Origin: Novosphingobium lentum NBRC 107847
GTDB lineage: Bacteria > Pseudomonadota > Alphaproteobacteria > Sphingomonadales > Sphingomonadaceae
Length of the DNA: 64,000 nucleotides
Reading direction: 5' to 3'
Assembly (NCBI RefSeq): GCF_001590965.1
Contig: NZ_BCTW01000005.1
Coordinates: forward strand, 1 to 64,000
A program made the position numbers and the translations under genes. Below the pieces are notes generated by a model, which saw only the letters and a list, made by a program, of their open reading frames with translations, did not search any database and was not told the DNA's origin. Shown here piece after piece: positions 32,455 to 41,379 of this stretch (positions are counted from its first letter, which is position 1; each line of letters opens with the position of its first letter).

Positions 32455-34302
32455 ATGAAAACCCTCGTTTCCACGCTGGCGCTCGCCGCCGCGACAGCAT
32501 TCACCATGCCCGCGCACGCTCAGTCCGCCACCGCCACCGCCACGATGACCGCAACCGCTGCCCCGGCGACCCCGGCCGTGGTCGATGCCTGGGTGACGCA
32601 GGCGGAAAAGGACCTGTTTGTCGAAGCCGTGCGCCAGTCGCGCAACGACTGGGTCTACCAGACCAACGTCACCGACGACACCGAGGCGCTGGTGTCCGAG
32701 GCCAACGCCGCGATGACCCGGCTGCAAGTCGGGCAGGCCAAGCAGGCCGCCGACTATGCCAAGGTCCCCGGCATCAGCCCGGACATCGCGCGCAAGCTGG
32801 TGATGATCCGCACCTCGATCACCAACCCCGCGCCTTCCATCCCCGGCGCGGCGGAGGAATTCGCCCGGCTCGGCGCGGAAATCCAGGGCATCTATGCCAA
32901 GGGCCACGGCACGCTGAAGGGCCAGTCGCTCAACGGCAGCGACATCGAGGCGGCGATGGGCACCAGCCGCAATCCCGATGAACTGAAGGAAATGTGGACC
33001 ACATGGCACGACAGCGTCGGCAAGCCGATGAAGGCCGATTACGTGCGCATGGTCGATATCTCGAATGCCGGCGCAAAGGAGCTGGGCTTTGCCGATACCG
33101 GCGCGCTGTGGCGGTCGAACTACGACATGGATCCAGATGCGTTTGCCGCGCTGACCGACAAGATCTGGAACGAGGTCAAGCCGCTCTACGATCAGTTGCA
33201 CTGCTACACCCGCTCCAAGCTCAACGAGAAGTACGGCGATGCGGTGCAGGCCAGGACCGGCCCGATCCGCGCCGACCTGCTCGGCAACATGTGGGCGCAG
33301 GAATGGGGCAACATCTATGACGTGGTCGCGCCCGCCGGATCGGGCGACATCGGCTATGACATCGGCGACCTGCTGAAAGCCAAGGCGTACGATCCGCTGA
33401 AGATGGTCCACGCGGGCGAAGGGTTCTATTCCTCGCTCGGCTTTGCGCCGTTGCCCGAAACGTTCTGGCAGCGTTCGCAGCTGACCAAGCCGCGCGACCG
33501 CGAGGTGGTGTGTCATGCGTCGGCGTGGGACGTCGATCAGAAGGACGATCTGCGCGTCAAGATGTGCATCAAGGTGAACGCCGACGATTTCATCACGATC
33601 CACCACGAGCTGGGCCACAACTATTACCAGCGCGCCTACAACAAGCAGGACGCGCTGTACCTCAACGGCGCCAACGACGGGTTCCACGAGGCGATCGGCG
33701 ACACCATGGCGCTGTCGATCACCCCGCAATACCTCGTCCAGATCGGGCTGCTCGATCCCGCCAAAGTCCCGCCGGCGAGCAAGGACACCGGATTGCTGCT
33801 GCGCCAGGCGATGGACAAAGTGGCGTTCCTGCCGTTCGGCCTCTTGGTCGATCGCTGGCGCTGGGGCGTGTTCTCCGGCCAGATCAAGCCCGACAGCTAC
33901 GAAGCGGCGTGGAACGACCTGCGGCTGAAGTATCAGGGCATTGTCCCGCCGGTTGCGCGCGGGGCCGATGCGTTCGATCCGGGGGCGAAGTACCATGTGC
34001 CGGCGGTGGTGCCCTACACGCGCTATTTCCTGGCGCGGGTGCTGCAGTTCCAGTTCTTCGAGGCGGCGTGCAAGACCGCCGGGTGGAAGGGGCCGCTGCA
34101 CCGCTGCAGTTTTTACGGCAACAAGAAGGTCGGCGACAAGCTCAACGCCATGCTCGCGATGGGCGCGTCGAAGCCGTGGCCCGATGCGCTGCAGGCGTTC
34201 ACCGGCAGCCGCGAGATGAGCGGCGGGGCGATGGTGCGCTACTTCGCGCCGCTCACCCGCTGGCTCGAACTGCAGAACAAGGGCAAGGACTGTGGCTGGT
34301 AG
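32455..34302 (+). CDS. M2 family peptidyl-dipeptidase (ACE-like)
   Basis: This exported zinc metallopeptidase is related to angiotensin-converting enzyme and removes C-terminal dipeptides. The 615-residue protein has a signal peptide ending at AHAQ (about residue 23). The HEXXH zinc site is HELGH at 384-388, with the third ligand E412 in NDGFHEAIGD. Conserved M2 blocks include QRIGYVT-free ACE features such as YNKQDALYLNGANDGFHEA and a late WPDALQAFTG. It may work with the nearby DPP-IV-like enzyme in peptide use. Confidence 0.93.
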   Translation: MKTLVSTLALAAATAFTMPAHAQSATATATMTATAAPATPAVVDAWVTQAEKDLFVEAVRQSRNDWVYQTNVTDDTEALVSEANAAMTRLQVGQAKQAADYAKVPGISPDIARKLVMIRTSITNPAPSIPGAAEEFARLGAEIQGIYAKGHGTLKGQSLNGSDIEAAMGTSRNPDELKEMWTTWHDSVGKPMKADYVRMVDISNAGAKELGFADTGALWRSNYDMDPDAFAALTDKIWNEVKPLYDQLHCYTRSKLNEKYGDAVQARTGPIRADLLGNMWAQEWGNIYDVVAPAGSGDIGYDIGDLLKAKAYDPLKMVHAGEGFYSSLGFAPLPETFWQRSQLTKPRDREVVCHASAWDVDQKDDLRVKMCIKVNADDFITIHHELGHNYYQRAYNKQDALYLNGANDGFHEAIGDTMALSITPQYLVQIGLLDPAKVPPASKDTGLLLRQAMDKVAFLPFGLLVDRWRWGVFSGQIKPDSYEAAWNDLRLKYQGIVPPVARGADAFDPGAKYHVPAVVPYTRYFLARVLQFQFFEAACKTAGWKGPLHRCSFYGNKKVGDKLNAMLAMGASKPWPDALQAFTGSREMSGGAMVRYFAPLTRWLELQNKGKDCGW

Positions 34303-34407
34303 TCGGGGCCGGTAATGCGCGGCGGTAGCCGGGGTGGCAGGCGGTAACCGCTTGCCCCCGATCCCTGCGGCATGCCACGTTCGGTGCTTGATCGATCGGA
34401 GGATACC

Positions 34408-34884
34408 ATGGGGATTCGGGCAACCGGGCTGGCAGTGTTGGCGATGCTGGCCGCGCCGTGCGCAGCGCAGGCCGCCACGGTCACCGCCGAACGGCCGCAG
34501 TCGGTGGTCGATGCGCTGGTCGCGCAAGGCTTCAAGGGCGAGCTAACTAAGGACGATCTGGGCGATCCGATGGTCAAGGCCGAAATCGGGCGGTGGAAAG
34601 CGCTGGTGCTGTTTGACGATTGTTCGGCGGCGCACGACGGCTGCCAGTCGCTGCAGCTGGTCTCCAGCTTCGACGCGCCGGACAAGGGCATCACCCCGCA
34701 AAAGGCGCTGGAGATCGCCCGCCAGATCCGTTTCGCCGCGATCACGCTCAACGCCGACGGCGACCCCACGGCGACGTGGGACGTGGTCACCGGCGCCGGG
34801 ATCGACGACGCCGTGTTCGGTGCGGCGATCAAGGATTACAAGATCGCGCTCGACAACCTGGGGCACGAGGTGTTCGGGAATTGA
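34408..34884 (+). CDS. YbjN domain-containing exported protein
   Basis: From the ATG at 34408, which follows a perfect GGAGG site, the protein has 158 residues. A signal peptide ends near AAQAAT (about 22). The rest resembles the YbjN fold: TAERPQSVVDALVAQGFKG, KAEIGRWKALVLFDDC and FAAITLNADGDPTATWDV. The two cysteines of DDCSAAHDGC may form a disulfide. YbjN-type proteins are thought to be regulators or chaperones, but exported forms have no known role. Confidence 0.75.
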   Translation: MGIRATGLAVLAMLAAPCAAQAATVTAERPQSVVDALVAQGFKGELTKDDLGDPMVKAEIGRWKALVLFDDCSAAHDGCQSLQLVSSFDAPDKGITPQKALEIARQIRFAAITLNADGDPTATWDVVTGAGIDDAVFGAAIKDYKIALDNLGHEVFGN

Positions 34885-34895
34885 GGGGAAGCTTT

Positions 34896-35085
34896 CGTCG
34901 TCCCGGACTTGATCCGGGACCGCTGGCAGTTGGATGAAGGCGACATGATCCATCCCCGCTCATCCCGAGCCCATCGACAAGCTCTGGATAAACTTCGGCC
35001 TGCTGGCCGAAGTCGAGGGATGCTGCGCAACATCCAACGGTGGCGCGACGTGTCTCGACTTCGCTCGACATGAGCGGGTGGAGGG
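34896..35085. repeat. Composite intergenic repeat cluster
   Basis: This gap between the convergent ybjN-like gene and amn is made of repeats. It begins with the 32-base unit identical to 12736-12767. A hairpin ACTTCGGCC/GGCCGAAGT follows near 34993-35014. A copy of GTGTCTCGACTTCGCTCGACA near 35048-35071 matches the palindrome arm in trmD. CCCGCTCAT near 34963 pairs with ATGAGCGGG near 35071. Confidence 0.75.
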
Positions 35086-35107
35086 GCACGTTTTTCTATC
35101 GCGCCGT

Positions 35108-36547
35108 TCAACGAAACGGTGGCTCATTGAACGCGCGCAACTTCCTGCTGTGCAGCTTGGCCCCTTCGGCGCGGAGCAGTTCGCAGGTGGTCACGCCGAT
35201 CTGCAGGTGCGCGCCGATCGCTTCTTCGTAAAAGCGGTTGGCCTGACCGGGCAGCTTGATCTCGCCGTGGAGCGGCTTGTCCGACACGCACAGCAGCGTT
35301 CCGTAGGGCACGCGGAAGCGATAGCCTTGCGCGGCGATGGTCGCGCTTTCCATGTCGATGCCCACCGCGCGGCTCAAGCTGAGGCGGCGGGCGGACTGGG
35401 TGAAGCGCAGTTCCCAGTTGCGATCGTCGGTGGTGACCACGGTGCCCGTGCGCATCCGCCGCTTGAGGTCGGCGCCATGCGTGCCGCTGACCATCTCGCT
35501 CGCCTTGGCCAGCGCGACCTGCACTTCGGCGATCGCCGGGATCGGGATTTCGGGCGGCAGCACCGCGTCGAGCACGTGATCGTCGCGCAGATAGGCGTGG
35601 GCGAGCACGTAGTCGCCGATCTTCTGGGTGGGGCGCAGCCCTCCGCAGTGGCCGATCATCAGCCACGCCTCGGGCCGCAACACCGCCAGGTGATCGGTGA
35701 TGGTCTTCGCGTTCGACGGGCCAACGCCGATATTGACCAGCGAGATGCCGGTGCGGTCGGGCCCGATCAGGTGGTAGGCGGGCATCTGGTGGCGCCGCCA
35801 CGCGGTATCGGCCACCAGCGCGCGCGCGTTGCCGACCGGCGCATCGATGCGCAGCCCACCGGCGCCCGACAGCGCGGTGTAGTGGCCGTTGCCCAACTGC
35901 TCGCCCGCCCAGTCGACGAATTCATCGACGTAGCGGTGGTAGTTGGTGAACAGGATGTAGCGCTGGAAATCCTCGGGCATGGTGCCGGTGTAGTGCGCCA
36001 GCCGCGCCAGGCTGAAGTCGGTGCGCAGCCCGTCGAACAGCGACAGCGGCAGGTGCTGGTCGTCGGTGCCCAGGTCATAGCCATCGGCCAGCTCGTCGCC
36101 GATCATGGCGAGCTCGGTGGTGGGGAAATGCCGCGCCAGTTCCTGAGGGCTGACCGCCCCGATCTGCGCGCCGTACGCACCGTCGAGCACGTAAGGGAAC
36201 GGCATTTCCTGGCTGGAGCGGACCACTTCGAGCCGCACGTCGTAATCGCCGGTGATGAGGTCGAGCTGCTCGGTCAGGTAATCGGCGAACAGTACAGGCC
36301 GGGTGATGGTGCAGGCATACGTGCCGCGCCGGTTGAGCCGTCCGAACGCGCGGCTGGCGCTGTCGGGATGGGCGAGCCCTTCGTAGTGGACGCGCAGTTC
36401 GGGGTAGCAGTAGCTGCCGTCGTGGCGCCGTTCGGGCGGGGGCAGCGTGCCATCGGCGGCATAGGCGGCAATGTCGGCGCGCAATTGCGCCACGGCGCTG
36501 TCGAACAGGCGAGTGAGCGCAGCGATAATCGTTTCAGGTGATTCCAT
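35108..36547 (-). CDS. amn: AMP nucleosidase
   Basis: Amn splits AMP into adenine and ribose 5-phosphate. The 479-residue protein has the N-terminal Amn-specific domain (about 1-170, with FDSAVAQL and GRLNRRGTYACTITRP) and a C-terminal nucleoside phosphorylase-like domain. The latter shows NIGVGPSNAKTITDHLAVLRPEAWLMIGHCGGLR and the late AVGIDMESATIAAQGYRF, where the Glu binds ribose. Size equals the family's. It stands alone. Confidence 0.95.
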   Translation of the reverse strand: MESPETIIAALTRLFDSAVAQLRADIAAYAADGTLPPPERRHDGSYCYPELRVHYEGLAHPDSASRAFGRLNRRGTYACTITRPVLFADYLTEQLDLITGDYDVRLEVVRSSQEMPFPYVLDGAYGAQIGAVSPQELARHFPTTELAMIGDELADGYDLGTDDQHLPLSLFDGLRTDFSLARLAHYTGTMPEDFQRYILFTNYHRYVDEFVDWAGEQLGNGHYTALSGAGGLRIDAPVGNARALVADTAWRRHQMPAYHLIGPDRTGISLVNIGVGPSNAKTITDHLAVLRPEAWLMIGHCGGLRPTQKIGDYVLAHAYLRDDHVLDAVLPPEIPIPAIAEVQVALAKASEMVSGTHGADLKRRMRTGTVVTTDDRNWELRFTQSARRLSLSRAVGIDMESATIAAQGYRFRVPYGTLLCVSDKPLHGEIKLPGQANRFYEEAIGAHLQIGVTTCELLRAEGAKLHSRKLRAFNEPPFR

Positions 36548-36893
36548 TTTCCACGATTATCGTGCCCCTGTTGCAAATCAAGGGCGGTGCACGTCTCGAT
36601 CTTGGCCCGCTCCCCTCCAGGTGAGAGGGTTGGGAGAGGGGGAGACCTGCACCAGCCATGCACCGGCCCCTCTCAACTGCGGCCAGCCAGCAAGGTGGCA
36701 GGCCTCCGTATCTCTCCCCGGAATGGGAGAGAGCAACCAGCATGCCAGCCGCACAACAAAAAACCCCCTCCGGTTAGGGAGGGGGTTCCTTCGCACGCGC
36801 ACTCCGTCGAGCGGGCGCCAAACTGTTGTCCGGCCAAAAACTGAACCGCTTAAACGGATCAGGTCTGTTCCGGTTCCCGCAAAGGGAAAATAA
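36548..36893. other. Gap between amn and rplI
   Basis: No gene is seen in these 346 bases. Positions 36605-36735 carry paired CTCCCCTCC / GGGAGAGG stretches (for example 36609-36640 and 36713-36733) that could fold, a repeat-like layout. The terminator of the rpsF operon occupies 36756-36787. The amn promoter must lie near 36550-36600 on the minus strand. Confidence 0.4.
36756..36787 (-). terminator. Rho-independent terminator of rpsF-rpsR-rplI
   Basis: On the minus strand, a 10-bp stem AACCCCCTCC/GGAGGGGGTT with a 6-base loop is followed by a run of T (the plus strand reads AACAAAAAA before the stem). It lies about 110 bases past the rplI stop. Confidence 0.85.
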
Positions 36894-37490
36894 TCAGGCC
36901 GAAGCTTCCGCCGCGTCGTCGAGCAGATCCTCGGGGATCTCGCCCGGCTCGGCGTTGGGGTTGTAGGCTTCGGTGAAACCACCCGTATCGGCTTCAAACA
37001 TCGCGGCCATCACGTCGACGCCCTGCGACTGCAGTTCGGCTTCGTCGGTCGAACGGGCGACGTTGACCTTGACGTTGACGGACACTTCGGGGTGGAGCGA
37101 AACCTTCACGTCGAACACGCCGATCGTCTTGATCGGGCGCTCGAGCACGACCATCGCCTTCGACAGCTTGGCGCCATCGGCGTTCAGCGCATCGACGATG
37201 TCGCGCACCGAAACCGAACCGTAAAGCTGGCCGGAGTTGGACGAAGCGCGGATCAGCACGACCTGCTTGCCATCGACATCGGCGGCATGGGTCTGGGCTT
37301 CGTCACGCTTGGTGGCGTTGTCGGATTCGATTTTCGCGCGGTTCGATTCGAACAGCTTGCGGTTCTTCTCGTTGGCGCGCAGCGCCTTCTTGTTGGGCAG
37401 CAGGAAGTTGCGAGCATAACCGTCCTTGACGGTTACCTCGTCACCGATGGTGCCCAGCTTCTCGATGCGCTCGAGCAGGATGATCTGCAT
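36894..37490 (-). CDS. rplI: 50S ribosomal protein L9 with C-terminal extension
   Basis: L9 reaches from the L1 stalk base. The N-terminal domain MQIILLERIEKLGTIGDEVTVKDGYARNFLLP (two halves of one block) is canonical, followed by the long helix and C-terminal domain. At 198 residues it exceeds the usual 149 by an acidic tail from about 160 (EADTGGFTEAYNPNAEPGE, then DDAAEASA). Extended L9 is common in sphingomonads. Third gene of the rpsF operon. Confidence 0.95.
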   Translation of the reverse strand: MQIILLERIEKLGTIGDEVTVKDGYARNFLLPNKKALRANEKNRKLFESNRAKIESDNATKRDEAQTHAADVDGKQVVLIRASSNSGQLYGSVSVRDIVDALNADGAKLSKAMVVLERPIKTIGVFDVKVSLHPEVSVNVKVNVARSTDEAELQSQGVDVMAAMFEADTGGFTEAYNPNAEPGEIPEDLLDDAAEASA

Positions 37491-37502
37491 GGGAGGCGCT
37501 CC

Positions 37503-37727
37503 TTACTTGACGATGTACGGCAGCAGGCCGATGTGCCGGGCGCGCTTGATAGCCTTGCCCAGCTCGCGCTGCTTCTTGCCGGATACCGCGGTGATGCGGC
37601 TGGGCACGATCTTGCCACGCTCGGACATGAAGCCCTGCAGCAGGCGCACGTCCTTGTAGTCGATCTTGGGAGCGTTCTTGCCCGAGAACGGGCAGCTCTT
37701 GCGGCGGCGGAAAAACGGACGGGCCAT
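37503..37727 (-). CDS. rpsR: 30S ribosomal protein S18
   Basis: The 74-residue protein contains the S18 core: [39 protein letters not shown] and [16 protein letters not shown]18 pairs with S6 on the 30S platform. It lies 3 bases after rpsF and 12 before rplI, the universal order. Confidence 0.98.
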   Translation of the reverse strand: MARPFFRRRKSCPFSGKNAPKIDYKDVRLLQGFMSERGKIVPSRITAVSGKKQRELGKAIKRARHIGLLPYIVK

Positions 37728-37730
37728 CTT

Positions 37731-38093
37731 TTATTCCCCTTCGCGTTCGCGGCGACGGCTACGGTCGCGTTCGTTCTTGCGCATCATCACCGAAGGACCG
37801 CCTTCATGTTCATCGACACGGACGGTCATGAAACGGATGACATCTTCGTTGATCGCGGTCTGGCGTTCCAGCTCGGCCACGACGCCCGCAGGGGCTTCGA
37901 TGTTGAGCATCACGAAGTGCGCCTTGCGGTTCTTCGCGATCTTGTAGGCCAGCGAACGCAGGCCCCACGTCTCGGTCTTGGTGACCTTGCCGTGGTTGGT
38001 TTCGACGATTTCGGTGGCACTGGCAGCAAGCGTGTCGACCTGAGCCTGGCTCAGATCCTGGCGTGCCAGAAACACATGCTCGTAAAGCGGCAT
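37731..38093 (-). CDS. rpsF: 30S ribosomal protein S6
   Basis: The ATG at 38093 follows AAAGGA and begins the canonical [15 protein letters not shown]. The 120-residue protein has the S6 ferredoxin-like fold ([26 protein letters not shown]) and a basic tail of Arg, Lys and Glu. A longer open frame upstream to 38498 is not part of S6. It leads the rpsF-rpsR-rplI operon. Confidence 0.97.
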   Translation of the reverse strand: MPLYEHVFLARQDLSQAQVDTLAASATEIVETNHGKVTKTETWGLRSLAYKIAKNRKAHFVMLNIEAPAGVVAELERQTAINEDVIRFMTVRVDEHEGGPSVMMRKNERDRSRRREREGE

Positions 38094-38455
38094 GTGAGCG
38101 TTCCTTTCACAATGGGCCGATCGCTGGCCGATCCGCAGGATTGCGGGGCCTCTCCGGCTTTCTGGGGTTTCGCGTTGCCGGATGTCCGGCGGCAAAGCGG
38201 TGCCCTTAACGCCTTTCCGGCCAAAAGCAAGCCCGGACGTCGTGCGGGCCGTCACGCGCGACGGGAACGCGCGGCGGGTCGGGAAAAGCGTGCCCGACCC
38301 GCGCCTCGGCCGGATCGGCCATCGCGGTTGCCCAACAATTCGATGCGGCCGGATCAAGTCGCGCGACTGGCGCAAGCGATTATCTGGTAATAGCTTTTTA
38401 AGCAAAATAGATTGCGGCTGAAACCAGTCCTGCGTCGAACCGGGCCTGCTCCGGG
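38094..38455. other. Leader region of the rpsF operon and gap
   Basis: About 360 bases with no recognised gene. The first 100 bases or so are the rpsF leader, with complementary GC stretches (CGATCGGCC and GGCCGATCG-like words near 38113-38130). An S6:S18-binding leader is known in many bacteria, but I cannot confirm its conserved features here. AT-rich stretches near 38380-38415 may hold promoters. Confidence 0.35.
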
Positions 38456-38484
38456 CAAATAAAAACCCGCCGAAGCGGGCTTTA
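38456..38484 (-). terminator. Strong UUCG-loop terminator
   Basis: On the minus strand a stem of AGCCCGC with GCGGGTT closes on TTCG and is followed by TTTTATTT. This is a textbook intrinsic terminator. It lies 210 bases past the Mur ligase stop and directly after two tiny reading frames at 38482-38570. Confidence 0.88.
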
Positions 38485-38570
38485 GGTGGTGAAGGCACGA
38501 AACCTGAAATGGCGCATCAGCAGCCGCGACGGATCGATTTTTCTTGGTCCCGGTTAGGGGACAGCTGCAT
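38482..38570 (-). other. Candidate small transcript with two overlapping mini-ORFs
   Basis: Just before the UUCG terminator the minus strand has a 17-codon frame (38517-38570, MQLSPNRDQEKSIRRGC), with AGG six bases before its ATG. Its TGA overlaps the ATG of an 11-codon frame (38482-38517, [11 protein letters not shown]). The second stop lies at the base of the terminator stem. An inverted repeat TAACTT/AAGTTA (38584-38601) lies just upstream. It may be a small RNA or a short peptide operon. I recognise no family, so this is a candidate only. Confidence 0.35.
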
Positions 38571-38693
38571 CTTGTACCTGCCATAACTTAGGCGCAAGTT
38601 AACAAATGGCTTAGTTCGAAATAATCCACAGCTTTGCCGACAGGCCGTGCTCGATCCCGGCCGGGCAGGATGCCGCTTTCTGGCGGCGGTGCG

Positions 38694-40148
38694 TCACGTC
38701 ATTCGGGCCAGCAGGTCCTGCGCGAAGGCGGACAGCGTGTCGTCGCGCGCGCCCATTACCACGATGCGATCGCCCGGTTTGGCCAGCATCACGATGCGCG
38801 TTCCGCAATCGGCACGTGCCGCGATATGTTCGGCACGGCCGCCCGCCGCCTCGATCAGGGCCACGATGCGGTCGCTGCCGACCGACCGGTCGACCGTGCC
38901 GCCGAAATAGACCGGATCGCACAGGATCGTGATGTCGTCCGGGCCGGTCTGCGTCGCCAGCACGTGCGCCAGTTCCGCACCCATCTGGCGCAACGGACCA
39001 TAGCCGTGCGGCTGGAAGAACGCGATGATCCGGCCCGGATGCGCGCGCAAGGTGGCCAGCGTGGCGGCGACTTTTTCCGGGTTGTGCCCGAAATCGTCGA
39101 TCACGGTCACGCCCGCTGCGCTGGTGCCGACGATGTCGAACCGCCGCGCCAACCCGGCAAACCCGGCGATGGCCTGCACTGCATCGGCCACCGGCACGCC
39201 TGCTGCGCTCGCGCCCGCGATGGCGGCCAGCGCGTTCGACAGATTGTGGCGGCCTGGTATGCGCAAGGCCAGCGCATGGCGCGCGCCATCGCGCGCATCG
39301 ATCACCGTGGCGGCAATCGTGGTTGGCCCGGCGACGATCGACCCCGGCTCCACGCGCAAATCCGCGTCCGCGCGATCGATCGCGAAGGTCAGCACGCTGG
39401 CCGCGCGCGACAGCAGCGCCGCGCTTTCGGCATCGTCGATGTTGACCACCGCCACGCCCGCGCGCGACAGGAAATCACCGAACAGCGCGCGCAGTTCCTC
39501 CAGGCTCTTGTGGTCGAGGCTGACGTTGTTGAGCACCGCCACGTGCGGACGGTAGAGCGCGATCGAGCCGTCGCTTTCGTCGACTTCGGACACGAAGGCA
39601 TCGCCTGCGCCCACCCGCGCGCTGGCGAACGGCGCTTGCGGCGCGACGAAGTTCTTCATCACCGCGCCGTTCATGATCGTCGGATCGCGGTCGCAGGCGG
39701 TCAGGATCCAGCCGATCATGCCGGTGACGGTGGACTTGCCGCTGGTGCCCGCCACGCCGATCGCCATGGGCGCGGCGTTGAACAGCGTGGCCAGCAGTTG
39801 CGCGCGGCTCATCCGCGCACAGCCCAGCTGGGTGGCGCGCACCACTTCGGGGACGGTGTCCTCGACCGCGGCGGAGGCGACCAGCACCTGGTCGGCGCTG
39901 GCGATGCCGCTGCCGTCCTGCGCGAACAGTTCGATGCCCAGGCTTTCCAGCCACGCGAACTTTTCCGGGCTGCGGCCCTGATCGCGGCTGCGGTCGGACC
40001 CGGCAATTGCCGCGCCCTGCCCGCGCAGGATCAGCGCGAGCGGAAGCATGCCCGATCCGCCGATGCCGCAAAAGAACCACGGCTGTGCGGTCAGGTTGGC
40101 GATGTCGTCGGGGGACACGAGGGCGGCGGGTGCGGAAGCGTCGATCAT
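38694..40148 (-). CDS. Mur ligase family protein (Mpl/MurC-like)
   Basis: An ATP-dependent ligase of the Mur family, 484 residues from the ATG at 40148. The N-terminal Rossmann domain has FFCGIGGSGMLPLA (about 25-38), the ATP loop reads VAGTSGKSTVTG, and the central domain shows SEVDESDGS and LNNVSLDHKSLEEL. The C-terminal domain has IDDFGHNPEKV and FQPHGYGP. These features suit MurC or the recycling ligase Mpl, which join UDP-MurNAc to L-Ala or a tripeptide. No other cell-wall genes are adjacent, which favours Mpl or a second MurC-like enzyme over the dcw-cluster MurC. Confidence 0.82.
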   Translation of the reverse strand: MIDASAPAALVSPDDIANLTAQPWFFCGIGGSGMLPLALILRGQGAAIAGSDRSRDQGRSPEKFAWLESLGIELFAQDGSGIASADQVLVASAAVEDTVPEVVRATQLGCARMSRAQLLATLFNAAPMAIGVAGTSGKSTVTGMIGWILTACDRDPTIMNGAVMKNFVAPQAPFASARVGAGDAFVSEVDESDGSIALYRPHVAVLNNVSLDHKSLEELRALFGDFLSRAGVAVVNIDDAESAALLSRAASVLTFAIDRADADLRVEPGSIVAGPTTIAATVIDARDGARHALALRIPGRHNLSNALAAIAGASAAGVPVADAVQAIAGFAGLARRFDIVGTSAAGVTVIDDFGHNPEKVAATLATLRAHPGRIIAFFQPHGYGPLRQMGAELAHVLATQTGPDDITILCDPVYFGGTVDRSVGSDRIVALIEAAGGRAEHIAARADCGTRIVMLAKPGDRIVVMGARDDTLSAFAQDLLARMT

Positions 40149-40268
40149 GGCGGAAGTCTCGCTAGCCGCCAGGGCAAGGATTGTGAAGCCGGTGCGGTGA
40201 GGGCAGGTGTCAGCGGCTTCGGACCATTGCCCTCTCGCACTTGGCGAAAATCGGGCTATGGGGCGGCG

Positions 40269-41372
40269 ATGTCTCTGTTCGCGCCTTCTGCCTGCCCGCG
40301 ACTGGTCGTGAAGATCGGTTCGGCGCTGCTTGTCGATGCCGCCGGCGGCGTGCGCCGCGCCTGGCTGGAAGGCATTGCCGCCGACATCGCGGCCCGCAAA
40401 CGTGCCGGCCAGCAAATCGCGGTGGTCTCGTCGGGCGCGATTGCGTTGGGCGCGCGGCGGCTGGGGCTGCCCAAAGGCGGTCGCGCCAGTTTGGAAGACG
40501 CGCAGGCCGCCGCCGCCGTGGGCCAGATCGCGCTGAGCCAGGTCTGGGCCGAAGTGCTGGCGGGCGAAGGCATCACCGCCGCGCAGATCCTTGTCACGCT
40601 TGACGATCTGGAAGACCGCCGCCGCTATCTCAACGCGTCGGCGACGCTCGAGCGGCTGCTGTCGCTGGGCGTGGTGCCCGTGCTCAATGAAAACGACAGC
40701 GTCGCTACCGCCGAAATCCGCTTCGGCGACAACGATCGGCTGGCCGCGCGCGTGGCGCAGGCGGCGGGGGCGCAAGGCGTGGTGCTGCTGTCCGACATCG
40801 ACGGCCTGTACGATCGCAACCCCGCGCTGCCCGGCGCGATCCACATCGCGCGGGTCGAAAAGATCGACGCCGCGATCGAGGGCATGGCCGACCGGGGATC
40901 GGCCTCGGGCATGGGATCGGGCGGAATGGTGTCCAAGATCGCCGCCGCGCGCATCGCCAACGCGGCGGGCGCGCACCTTGCCATCGCATCGGGCCGGGTC
41001 GGGCATCCGCTGGCGGCGACCGCGCGCCACACGCTGTTCGTCGCCGAAAAATCGGCGCCCGCGCGCAAGGCGTGGCTCGCCGGAGGGCTGACCGCGCGCG
41101 GTATCATTCATGTCGATGCCGGTGCCGCCAGGGCGCTGGTCAAGGGCGCCAGCCTGCTCGCCGCCGGGGCCATGCGGATCGAGGGGCAGTTCGCGCGCGG
41201 CGACCTGCTGGCGATCGCCGGCCCCGACGGCGTGCTGGCGCGTGGACTTTCGGAATACGATTCGGACGATGCGTTGCGGCTGGTCGGCACGCGCAATGCC
41301 GCGCACGCCGCGATCCTGGGCTATGCGCCGCGCGCTGCGCTGGTCCATCGCGATCACATGGCGCTTGTCTGA
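40269..41372 (+). CDS. proB: Glutamate 5-kinase
   Basis: ProB makes gamma-glutamyl phosphate, the first step of proline synthesis. The 367-residue protein has the amino acid kinase domain (LVVKIGSALL, AVVSSGAIALGARRLGL, VLNENDSVATAEIRFGDND, SDIDGLYDRNP, GSGGMVSKI) and a C-terminal PUA domain (RGIIHVDAGAARALVKGASLL). The ATG at 40269 starts close to the first strand, as in relatives. proA is not in the window. Confidence 0.96.
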   Translation: MSLFAPSACPRLVVKIGSALLVDAAGGVRRAWLEGIAADIAARKRAGQQIAVVSSGAIALGARRLGLPKGGRASLEDAQAAAAVGQIALSQVWAEVLAGEGITAAQILVTLDDLEDRRRYLNASATLERLLSLGVVPVLNENDSVATAEIRFGDNDRLAARVAQAAGAQGVVLLSDIDGLYDRNPALPGAIHIARVEKIDAAIEGMADRGSASGMGSGGMVSKIAAARIANAAGAHLAIASGRVGHPLAATARHTLFVAEKSAPARKAWLAGGLTARGIIHVDAGAARALVKGASLLAAGAMRIEGQFARGDLLAIAGPDGVLARGLSEYDSDDALRLVGTRNAAHAAILGYAPRAALVHRDHMALV

Positions 41373-41379
41373 TGCAGGT

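Noticed and set aside
32413..34527. A 704-codon minus-strand frame opposite the M2 peptidase
   Set aside because: Antisense of a gene with clear zinc-site residues; no domain of its own.
36605..36735. Possible CRISPR-like array in the amn-rplI gap
   Set aside because: The repeated CTCCCC/GGGAGAGG words are uneven in spacing and size, with no constant repeat and spacer lengths.
38354..38584. A 76-codon minus-strand frame through the UUCG terminator
   Set aside because: It would have to be translated through a strong intrinsic terminator stem.
38634..41372. A 912-codon open frame on the plus strand running antisense to the Mur ligase into proB
   Set aside because: Only the last 367 codons match a family (ProB). 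The rest is the mirror of a real minus-strand gene in GC-rich DNA, where antisense frames stay open.
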